Source of the DNA: an uncultured Clostridia bacterium
Lineage (GTDB): Bacteria > Bacillota > Clostridia > TANB77 > CAG-508
Assembly: GCA_928721915.1 (NCBI GenBank)
Contig: CAKMVZ010000001.1
Location: 372,001-436,000, forward strand
DNA length: 64,000 nucleotides
Direction of reading: 5' to 3'
The position numbers were made by a program, and so were the translations under genes. The notes beneath the pieces were generated by a model. That model was not told the origin of the DNA. It ran no database searches and saw only the letters and a list, made by a program, of their open reading frames with translations. Positions 38,049 through 45,124 of the stretch are shown piece after piece (position 1 is the stretch's first letter; each line of letters opens with the position of its first letter).

Positions 38049-38085
38049 ACAAAATTTAAAATTAATTAAAGAATGGGGGAGAAGT

Positions 38086-39427
38086 ATGTATAAACTAATG
38101 AAAAATCTAGATGAAAAGGAGTTTTATTTAAAATCTAAAAAGACTCAAAAAAATTTGAATTCTTTAAAAAGTAGCTCTGGAGTAACATTAGTAGCGCTAG
38201 TAATAACAATAATAGTATTGTTAATATTAGCAGGAGTAACAATTGCATTAGTAGTACGGAGATAATGGAGTGTTAAATCAAGCAGTAAATGCAGCAGATG
38301 AGACGAATAGAGCAAATGTGCAGACTGAACTTGAGATGGCAGTAAGTGCGGTTGTAGCAGATTGGAGCGGAGCAAGATATGTAAATGGAAGTAATGAGAC
38401 TTTAGAAGACTATATGACTAAGGAAAGAGTAGAAAGCAATATGAATACTGCGAATTATGAATTAAAAGAATTTGAATTAAATACAAAAAATGGAGTAACA
38501 GTAGGATATAAAAATAAAGACTATAATTTTACAGTAGAAATAACATCAAGTGGAAATAGTGCAAAAGTAAAATATGAAGGAAATAGCGAAGAAAGCAGCG
38601 GAGGTTCTGGAAGTGATGAAGAACCACCAGTAGTAGAAGAAGGAGAAAACTTTGCAGAAGCAGTAACAGAAGCAAGTCATTATGGAGATTATGTAGAATA
38701 TAATGTTGATTTAAATGGAGATGGAGATATAACGAATGATTGGAGAATATTTTATAATGACGGAGAACACATTTTTCTAATAGCAGCAGACTATGTAAAA
38801 AATACATCAAGTTATTTAAATAATGCAGGAACAGGAATGACATCAACTTCAACTTATAGTTTATATTGGAGCTCAGCACCAAGTACAGCTCAAGATACAA
38901 GTAATGCAATATTATTTGGACAAACATTATGGATAGATTATAGTACAAATAATAATGGAAGATGCGTATCAACATTATTGAATACAGGTAATTGGACAGG
39001 ATTTGTAGATAATACTTATGCAGATTGTGCAATAGGAGGACCAACAATAGAAATGTGGGTGGAAAGTTATAACTCAAAAGGATATACACCACTATATTGT
39101 AATAATAGTGATGAGAATGGGTATTATATAGGAAATATAGATAGTCCAACCACTGCAGAATATAATTTAAGTGAAGATATAAATAATGGATATGGAGATA
39201 CATTGTACTTCCCACATCAAGAGATGGTTAGTAGTTGTTATGGATATTGGCTGGCATCCTCTAGTGCTGGCAGCACGTTTACTGTAATGGGCGTGCGCTA
39301 TACCGGTTACGTGACCAAATTCACTTTTAGCCTCAAATACATGTGCGTCCGTCCGTTAGTTTGTCTAAACTCTGAAGTCACAGCAGTTCAAAATGTTGAG
39401 ACAGGAGTTTGGGAACTATCAATTTAA
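38086..39427 (+). CDS. Pilin-like surface protein 3 with atypical variable C-terminal segment (one CGG +1 site)
   Basis: 446 residues after skipping C at 38257. Prepilin segment and middle domain match protein 1 almost exactly, but the DNA around the CGG has several silent differences while the extra C is kept. Near the C terminus (about 39250-39355) base composition jumps to about half G+C with many codons ending in C, in a domain reading YWLASSSAGS...CVRPLVCLNSEVTAVQ. The corresponding codons in proteins 1 and 2 are AT-rich. This looks like a hypermutated variable region. The second CGG site of protein 1 is absent here, and the ORF is continuous. Confidence 0.75.
39250..39355 (+). other. 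Candidate variable region (DGR-like) in pilin-like gene 3
   Basis: By hand count about 51% G+C in an otherwise very AT-rich gene; 14 of 35 codons end in C (GGC, AGC, CGC, ACC, TAC, TTC, CTC, TGC, GTC and others). In diversity-generating retroelements, AAC codons of a template become NNC by adenine mutagenesis. No template repeat or reverse transcriptase is in the window. Confidence 0.45.
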
Positions 39428-39871
39428 AATAAGTAGTTTTGAAACTTTCAATTTAAAATTTATTGATAAAGACTCCATTTTTGACTATAATAACGTTAAA
39501 TATTAAATTAGTCAGAAGCAGGAGGCTACGTTTTAAGGTGTTTTAAGGTACATGTTCAAAAAGCAAGGTCAATTTGATAAATTTAATCAGGAACTTTGGA
39601 TGTTTTCAAAGTTCTTTTTTATGATATAAAATATTATAATATTTTTTAAAAAAATTATTTATAATTTATCATTTCAGATATAAAGCAGTAGAAGTAAAAA
39701 ATTTGAAAAAATAGAAGAGGCTTATTAAAGTATATTGACAGAGGATTTTGAAATTGATATTATAAAATTACCGAATATAAAAAAATGATATAAAAAGCAT
39801 TGACTTGGAGTAAACTCTATATGATATAAAATAAGTGACTATTAATATATAAATTTATTAGAAAGGAGAGT
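39428..39871 (+). other. 444-bp gene-free region before the aldo/keto reductase
   Basis: Contains one more copy of the GTTCAAAAAG...CTTTGGATGTTTTCAAAG element (about 39547-39620), an AT-rich stretch with no intact ORF, and a MerR-type promoter at 39800-39830. Confidence 0.6.
39800..39830 (+). promoter_or_regulatory. MerR-family-type promoter (19-bp spacer)
   Basis: TTGACT (39800-39805), a 19-bp spacer, TATAAA (39825-39830). The -35/spacer region carries CTTGGAGTAAACTCTAT, close to the CTTGGAGTTAACTCCAAG dyad used by AdhR/NmlR-like MerR regulators. The overlong spacer and this dyad are hallmarks of MerR activation. Confidence 0.7.
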
Positions 39872-41033
39872 ATGGCTTTTAGTAAGTCATGCAATGGTAA
39901 AAATATGAGTTATTTAGGTGAAGAAATAAAAAAATTAGGTTTTGGATTAATGAGATTACCTAAGGATAAGGGTCGGTAAAATTGATATTGAACAAACTAA
40001 AATTATGGTAGATAAATTTTTAGAAGCAGGGTTTACTTATTTTGATACGGCTTGGGCTTATGCTGGAAGTGAAGATGCAATTAGGCAAGCTTTAGTTGAA
40101 AGATATCCAAGAGAAAGATTTCAATTAGCTACTAAAAATGCAGCATGGATAAATTGTAAAACAAGAGAAGATGCAGTTAATCAGTTTGAAACTTCTTTAA
40201 AACAAACAGGTGCAGGATATTTTGATTTTTATTTATTACATAATTTAGGAGAAGGAAGAACAAAAGCTTTTGATGAATTTAATATGTGGGATTGGATATT
40301 AGATATGAAAGCTCAAGGAAAAATAAAACATACTGGATTTTCATTCCATTCAACTCCCGAAGAATTAGATAAAATTTTAACAGACCATCCAGAAATGGAA
40401 TTTGTACAACTTCAAATTAATTATGCTGATTGGGAAAATCCTGCAATAAAATCAAGAGAATGTTATGAAGTTGCAAGAAAACATGGAAAACCAGTAATTA
40501 TTATGGAGCCAGTAAAAGGAGGAATGTTAAGTAATCCTCCAGAAAATGTTAAAGAGATTTTTGATAAAGCAAATAAAAATTTATCTTATGCTTCATGGGC
40601 TATTAAATTTGCTGCAAATTTAGATGGAATAATTACAGTATTATCTGGAATGAGTAATGTAGAGCAAATGGAAGATAATATATCATATATGAAAGATTTT
40701 AAAGGATTAAGTGATGAAGAGGAAAAAGTAATAAATAAAGCACAAGAGACTTTAAAAACAATACCACTTATTCCATGTACTACATGTAATTATTGTGCAA
40801 AAGTATGTCCAATGAAAATAGGAATCTCTGGAACTTTTACTGCTGCTAATATACTTACACTTTATAATGATTTAGCTGGTGCTAAACATCAAGAAGATTG
40901 GTTAGTAAATGGTCATGGCTTGAAAAGAGCTACAGAGTGCATAAAGTGTGGAAAATGTGAAGGAGTTTGCCCACAACATATTAAAATTAGAGAAGAATTA
41001 GAAAAAGCTGTAAAAGCATTAGAGATAAATTAA
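39872..41033 (+). CDS. Aldo/keto reductase with two [4Fe-4S] motifs (one CGG +1 site)
   Basis: 386 residues from the ATG at 39872 (GAAAGGAGAG upstream) after skipping C at 39974. The join gives LGFGLMRLPKDKG-GKIDIEQTKIMVDKFLEAGF. AKR barrel: FDTAWAYAGSE near 54, LLHNLGEG, and a phosphate-binding C-terminal part. Two Cys-rich motifs follow (CTTCNYCAKVCPMKI and CIKCGKCEGVCPQHI), as in clostridial ferredoxin-linked AKRs. Without the shift only about 36 residues are made. Probably induced through the MerR-type promoter. Confidence 0.88.
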
Positions 41034-41041
41034 TAAAATAT

Positions 41042-41092
41042 AAAACACCTTTTGAAACATATGCATAATATGTAATAGGAGGGTGTTTTTTT
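41042..41092 (+). terminator. Terminator hairpin that overlaps the next gene's ribosome site
   Basis: AAAACACC (41042-41049) can pair with GGTGTTTT (41082-41089), followed by T. The loop and right arm contain GGAGG (41078-41082) and the ATG is at 41093, so folding would both terminate and hide the ribosome site. Confidence 0.55.
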
Positions 41093-41617
41093 ATGTGTTG
41101 CGAAAGTAAAAATATTATTAAGATTGCAATTGCAGCAGTTATTTTGGCAGTATTAATAATAACTTTTATAATAATTACAAGTGGAAATACAGAAGAAAGA
41201 TCTACGAATGTTTTAGTAGCTATAGCTCAAAATGGAGATAATACAACTTTAGGAACAACTATGATTAAATTTAGTAAAAATGAAATTTTAGTTGGAAGTG
41301 CTTTAAGTCATGAAGAAGGAAGTAGTGAAATAAAAATAAATGAAAGTGGAATATACCAAATTTCATATCAATTATATGGAGTTCAAAATGTGACAGGTAC
41401 TTTTAATTTTAATGCGATTTTATTAGTAAATGATGATTCAATAACAGATACTTTTAACCAGTCTCCAGTAATAAGGAATAGCACAAGTAATAGAATGACT
41501 TTAACGAGTACTGTAATACTAAAATTGCAAGCTGGAGATATATTGCAGTTACAAGGTGTATCTATAGAGGATATAGAATACCAAAACGCAAGAATTGATA
41601 TAGAAAAAATAGGTTGA
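41093..41617 (+). CDS. Membrane-anchored BclA-C/C1q-like beta-sandwich protein
   Basis: 174 residues: two Cys at the N terminus (MCCESK), a membrane segment (about 9-29), then a jelly-roll domain with the pattern of BclA C-terminal/C1q-TNF-like domains (GIYQISYQLYG, FNAILLVNDDSI, STVILKLQAGDILQLQGV). Such domains are found on exosporium and spore-surface proteins. The collagen-like repeat of BclA is absent, so the spore role is only inferred. Confidence 0.6.
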   Translation: MCCESKNIIKIAIAAVILAVLIITFIIITSGNTEERSTNVLVAIAQNGDNTTLGTTMIKFSKNEILVGSALSHEEGSSEIKINESGIYQISYQLYGVQNVTGTFNFNAILLVNDDSITDTFNQSPVIRNSTSNRMTLTSTVILKLQAGDILQLQGVSIEDIEYQNARIDIEKIG

Positions 41618-41628
41618 TATATTATATA

Positions 41629-41657
41629 TTGCTAAATTAACTTAAAAATGTTATAAT
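41629..41657 (+). promoter_or_regulatory. Promoter of the 41763 cassette gene
   Basis: TTGCTA (41629-41634), 17-bp spacer, TATAAT (41652-41657). The expected start point (about 41664) coincides with the first base of the two-hairpin leader. Confidence 0.7.
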
Positions 41658-41664
41658 ATTTATA

Positions 41665-41739
41665 TTCTGATGTACTTACACAGGCAAGTATCAGAATAGT
41701 TTCTATTAAACTATCTGGAGGTGCCTGTGTACCTCCAGA
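41665..41739 (+). ncRNA. Two-hairpin mRNA leader with perfectly complementary loops (kissing-loop candidate)
   Basis: Hairpin 1 (41665-41696): TTCTGAT-gt-ACTT pairs with AAGT-ATCAGAA around the loop ACACAGGC (41678-41685). Hairpin 2 (41714-41739): TCTGGAGGT pairs with ACCTCCAGA around the loop GCCTGTGT (41723-41730). The two 8-nt loops are exact reverse complements. ATTTTCTTAT follows hairpin 2, and GGAGG and the ATG at 41763 come 12-24 bases later. An 8-bp loop-loop helix would be a stable tertiary switch. I know of no named class with this exact layout. Confidence 0.6.
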
Positions 41740-41762
41740 TTTTCTTATGTGGAGGTAAAGGT

Positions 41763-42197
41763 ATGAACACAACAAAAGAAAAAGATTACATGACAGAAGA
41801 GGAGAAAGAAGCCATTAATACAGTTATACATTTTGGTGGTAATGATTATGGATGGGAAAAATACGAAGAAACCAAGAAGTATTTTCTTACAAATCCAGAG
41901 GATATTAAGGACTTCCATGTCATAGCACTTGCAATTAATTTTAGAGGAACAGGACATCTTGAATGGGAGGTTTTGCTTTCGTGGTGGATTTTGCAGGCAG
42001 CAAGAAAAGCATGTGATGAAAAAACTGAATGTGATGTTTCAAAACCATTTAATGTCACTTTGCTTGCAAGACCTAAATGTGAAGGAGAGCCTTGCCGGAG
42101 ATTAACTCCTCAAATGACGTGGAATCATTTGAGCAGATACTTTAATGTTGTAGAAGAGACCGAAGATTTTTGTAAGATAGCCTTTAGAGTTGCATAA
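41763..42197 (+). CDS. Unrecognised small protein controlled by a structured leader
   Basis: 144 residues from the ATG at 41763 (GGAGG upstream; the in-frame GTG at 41721 lies inside hairpin 2 and is rejected). Soluble and acidic, with a Trp-rich middle (GHLEWEVLLSWWILQAARKACDE) and Cys near CEGEPCRR. No domain recognised. CGG is used as Arg at 42096, and codon usage is GC-balanced. The fifth stand-alone cassette gene. Confidence 0.7.
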   Translation: MNTTKEKDYMTEEEKEAINTVIHFGGNDYGWEKYEETKKYFLTNPEDIKDFHVIALAINFRGTGHLEWEVLLSWWILQAARKACDEKTECDVSKPFNVTLLARPKCEGEPCRRLTPQMTWNHLSRYFNVVEETEDFCKIAFRVA

Positions 42198-42222
42198 TCC
42201 TTTTGTAATGTAATTTAAGAGT

Positions 42223-42262
42223 GCCAAGAGAAAGAATATATGTATTCTATTCTCTTGGCTTA
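42223..42262. terminator. Bidirectional terminator between the 41763 gene and sortase gene
   Basis: GCCAAGAGA...TATTCTATTCTCTTGGC hairpin with flanking T/A runs. Both genes converge on it. Confidence 0.8.
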
Positions 42263-43104
42263 TTTATTTTTCTAGCAATAACTGCAAATCTTCCATCTTT
42301 TACATGGTAAGAGCATGTAGATAAAGTTAATAATTGTTCATTATATGTTGCAGAAGCTTCTATTTCATATAAAGCTTCTGCTTTAGCATTTTTTATAAAA
42401 TTATCATATTCTTCTTGGGTTTTCGCATTTACAAAAAAATAGTATCTAAAAACATTTTGCTCAGATTTATAAAAAACTCTAGTTTTTATAACAGAAATTA
42501 TTTCATATTCTGAGTCATCGGTTAAGGTTGTAAAGCGTATTATAGGGTGATTATTGTAAAACTCCTTATTTTCATATTTTAGCAATTCTTGAAACATTGT
42601 TCCATTTCCTAAATTATGGCCATATATTAAATAATTAGAACTAGGAATTGACCAATCATAATCTTTAGTTAAAAAAATAGAGCCATTTTTTGATTTTTCT
42701 TTTTTATAATTATGTGTCATATAAAATTCATTATCTTTTCCTTGTAAAACTGGATAGTTAATACTAGTATTTGGAATTTCTAACCAGCCAATAATATCTA
42801 AATTTTCTTTTTGCATTTCTTTTAATGCAAGCATTCGTTCAGTTTCATTTTTTTTAAGGATTTGCTTTTTAGTTTTATTTTGAGAAATTTCATTAGCTGA
42901 AGTATTTTCAGTGGAATTTTCATTTTTGGTAATATTATTTACTATTTGTTTACTGTACTCATTTATTAAATTACTTTGTGAAATTGCTTCTTTCTTAGAT
43001 TCGAAAAGAATTATAATATAGATACAAGAAAAAATAGTTATTATAATTAAAATTAAAAATATAAGAGCTATAAAAAAATATATATTTTGATTATTTTTTT
43101 TCAA
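42247..43104 (-). CDS. srtB: Class B sortase
   Basis: 285 residues: N-terminal membrane segment (about 9-33), Asn/Lys-rich linker, then a sortase domain with catalytic His in LIYGHNLGNGTMF, catalytic Cys in LLTLSTCSYHV and Arg in GRFAVIARK. INYPVLQGKDNEFYMTHNY is the SrtB-type start. It attaches surface proteins to peptidoglycan. The gene just upstream encodes a protein with a TPKTG sorting signal, a probable substrate. Confidence 0.92.
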   Translation of the reverse strand: MKKNNQNIYFFIALIFLILIIITIFSCIYIIILFESKKEAISQSNLINEYSKQIVNNITKNENSTENTSANEISQNKTKKQILKKNETERMLALKEMQKENLDIIGWLEIPNTSINYPVLQGKDNEFYMTHNYKKEKSKNGSIFLTKDYDWSIPSSNYLIYGHNLGNGTMFQELLKYENKEFYNNHPIIRFTTLTDDSEYEIISVIKTRVFYKSEQNVFRYYFFVNAKTQEEYDNFIKNAKAEALYEIEASATYNEQLLTLSTCSYHVKDGRFAVIARKINKPRE

Positions 43105-43141
43105 TAATTAATTCCTCCAAATATATTTAAAAATATTTTTT

Positions 43142-43172
43142 AAAAGGATAGTTTTAAAAACTATCCTTTTGT
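43142..43172 (-). terminator. Hairpin at the end of the surface protein gene
   Basis: AAAAGGATAGTTTT / AAAACTATCCTTTT. It overlaps the stop codon of the 43161 gene and precedes srtB, so it may reduce read-through into the sortase gene. Confidence 0.6.
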
Positions 43173-44321
43173 ATTTTTTCTAAATTTAAAAATTGATACT
43201 AAAGCTATTATAAATATTATGCTCAAGATAATTTCTGCAAAATAAGTTTCTACTCCGGTTTTAGGTGTTTCATCTTTTTCTTCTATAACTTGTTGCTCTG
43301 GAATTGGTTCTGGTGTTACTTCTGGAACTGGTGTTGGAGTTGGATTAGATTCTTCTATTACTGAAATTTTTGTATAAATAGTTGTGTCAGATGTTAAAGG
43401 ATTTTCAAAATTAAATTCAGTAGTAAATGCAGAATCTGTGAAAAAGCCATCAACTTTTTGATTTTCTTCTAATTTTATTGGTGAAGTTAATATTTCAGAT
43501 GTTAGTTTAGTTCCAGAATCTACAGCTATTTTATATGTTAAATCATTTGCAATTATTGATATGATAATTTTTTTAGTATCTACATTTGGAGTTGCTTTAG
43601 CTGGTATAGAACTTTCAGAAATTACATTATTTTCTGAATCAGTTAAAACAACCTTACTTCCTGATAAAATAACTTTATTTGTAGTATTTGGAGAATTTGT
43701 TATAGTAAATTCTGTAAGATAACCATTTTCAGCAGGTCTTATAACATTTTCATTAGAGTCAGTTATTAAAGTTCCATTCATAGTTAAAGATGGATTATTT
43801 GTAGCAGAAGCCCCTTTATCAATTTCTATTCCATTATTTTCATTTTCACCATTTTTTCCTAAATGTAAATTTATTACTTCTACATTACCACCATTTGCAA
43901 GAACACCACCATATTTAAATCCAGTAATAAAAACATTATCTAATATTACAGTTGCTCCATCATAAGATTGAACACCATATTTTGGACCATTTTTTAAATT
44001 TATATTTTTAAGAGTAAGTTTTGCGTCAGAAAATTGGGCTGTAAACATTGTTTGATTTCCAGAAGTAGAAGTCCACTCGTTAGATCCAACTATGTTGTGG
44101 CCATTTCCATCAATTGTTAATTCTTTAGCAATTACTATAGGTTTTGTTACTGTTATATCATTTTCAAGCTCAATAGTTTCTCCTGGATCTGCTGATTGAA
44201 TTTCATTATTTAAAGTGTCTTCATCAAAAACTGATATTGCAGCATAGCTTAAATTAGATAAAGCTAAGCTAATAGCAGCAAATATTGCAGTTAATAAAAA
44301 TAATTTTATTGTTTTTTTCAT
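43161..44321 (-). CDS. Sortase-anchored surface protein with beta-helix and InlB-type repeat
   Basis: 386 residues: signal peptide (1-28), a right-handed beta-helix-like region (about 35-200; repeated strands such as LTIDGNGHNIVGS and VILDNVFITGFKYGGV), an InlB/Flg_new-like repeat (about 240-310; KVDGFFTDSAFTTEFNF, SDTTIYTKI), a Pro/Thr/Glu linker, the sorting motif TPKTG, a hydrophobic segment and a basic tail. (S/P)PxTG signals are used by clostridial class B sortases, and srtB follows directly, so the two probably form a pair. Confidence 0.85.
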   Translation of the reverse strand: MKKTIKLFLLTAIFAAISLALSNLSYAAISVFDEDTLNNEIQSADPGETIELENDITVTKPIVIAKELTIDGNGHNIVGSNEWTSTSGNQTMFTAQFSDAKLTLKNINLKNGPKYGVQSYDGATVILDNVFITGFKYGGVLANGGNVEVINLHLGKNGENENNGIEIDKGASATNNPSLTMNGTLITDSNENVIRPAENGYLTEFTITNSPNTTNKVILSGSKVVLTDSENNVISESSIPAKATPNVDTKKIIISIIANDLTYKIAVDSGTKLTSEILTSPIKLEENQKVDGFFTDSAFTTEFNFENPLTSDTTIYTKISVIEESNPTPTPVPEVTPEPIPEQQVIEEKDETPKTGVETYFAEIILSIIFIIALVSIFKFRKNTKG

Positions 44322-44537
44322 TTTTTTAAATTCCTTCTTTATAAATTTAGGTTTTTAAAAAGGATTTGCCTATAAACCTTTAAATTTAAAATATATTTTT
44401 TCCTTTTTATTTTTTATTATTTATAAATTTTAATATAAAAATTTTCCATTTTTTAAAACATAAGAAAAATCAAATTTAAAACGAATTAAAATTAAAAAAA
44501 ATATTTAAATAGTTTTGTAACAATTTTTATTTATTTA

Positions 44538-44545
44538 CATAATAT
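44538..44545 (+). promoter_or_regulatory. Possible SigE-type -10 before cotJABC
   Basis: CATAATAT resembles the SigE -10 element (CATACANT) and lies 22 bp before the cotJA start. No good -35 is visible at the expected distance, so this is tentative. Confidence 0.3.
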
Positions 44546-44567
44546 ATGGATAAAGGAGGGATTTAAA

Positions 44568-44861
44568 ATGTGTAAATCTTCATGTTCAAATAATAATAAT
44601 TCTTGTTGTAATTTAAATAATTGTCAGTCTAATACAGGTTATTCAAATACTTGTAATAGAACTGTTTATAATACAAATGGTTTTGAAACTTATAGTTATG
44701 CTAATGCATATGTTCCAAACCAAGTTTTATGTACACCTTTTTCACCAATGCAAGGATTACAAAATGGAACTATGTTTCCAGAATTAGTAAGACCTTACTC
44801 ACCAGGTCAATCTTTAGAGCAAATGAACTATTTAAAATATGGAAGAGGAGGCTGTATGTAA
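44568..44861 (+). CDS. cotJA: Spore coat protein CotJA
   Basis: 97 residues. A Cys/Asn-rich N terminus (residues 2-30) precedes the CotJA core AYVPNQVLCTPFSPMQGLQNGTMFPELVRPY. AAAGGAGG ribosome site. First gene of cotJA-cotJB-cotJC, made in the mother cell in Bacillus; the promoter here should be SigE-dependent by homology. The Cys-rich extension is longer than in typical CotJA. Confidence 0.82.
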   Translation: MCKSSCSNNNNSCCNLNNCQSNTGYSNTCNRTVYNTNGFETYSYANAYVPNQVLCTPFSPMQGLQNGTMFPELVRPYSPGQSLEQMNYLKYGRGGCM

Positions 44862-45121
44862 TGATGGAAAAAGATAGATGTAACAGAGAAGAACTTATGA
44901 AAAAATTAATGGCATATAAATTTGCTATTAATGATATGAGTTTATTTTTGAACACTCATCCAGATGATGAAAAAGCCTTAAAATATCATAATGAATATGT
45001 TTGCGAATTTAATAAAATAAAAGAAGAATATGAAAAAGAATATGGCCCAATAACTTTTGAAACTGAAATGGATTCATGGAAATGGGTAACGGAAAAATGG
45101 CCATGGGAAGTGGAGGTGTAA
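44861..45121 (+). CDS. cotJB: Spore coat protein CotJB
   Basis: 86 residues. The family pattern is clear: LMAYKFAINDMSLFLNTHPDDEKAL and the end YGPITFETEMDSWKWVTEKWPWE. The ATG overlaps the cotJA stop (TAATG), with AGAGGAGG upstream inside cotJA. Confidence 0.88.
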   Translation: MMEKDRCNREELMKKLMAYKFAINDMSLFLNTHPDDEKALKYHNEYVCEFNKIKEEYEKEYGPITFETEMDSWKWVTEKWPWEVEV

Positions 45122-45124
45122 AAT

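Larger units (their letters stand above)
37452..38085 (+). repeat. 634-bp gene-free region: terminator, remnant and upstream repeat of gene 3
   Basis: Holds the terminator of gene 2, an AAAAAATGTGAAAAAATTTG word like those before the 34411 ATPase, and a TTGACT - 18 bp - TATAAT pair (about 37566-37595) with no clear gene. Then come two GTGTTC/GGAAAAA elements (37661-37722 and 37889-37955), TTATGACA/TGTCATAA (37737-37757), and the promoter TTTACT (37996-38001) - 17 bp - TATAAT (38019-38024). The 37696-38085 part nearly repeats 32402-32797. Possibly a place where a third ATPase gene was lost. Confidence 0.7.

Noticed and set aside
41721..41762. Upstream GTG start for the 41763 gene
   Set aside because: It lies in the stem and loop of leader hairpin 2; the ATG at 41763 has GGAGG at the right distance.
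5228..42197. GC-balanced genes as a prophage
   Set aside because: They are scattered singly over 37 kb with no phage structural, replication or integrase genes.
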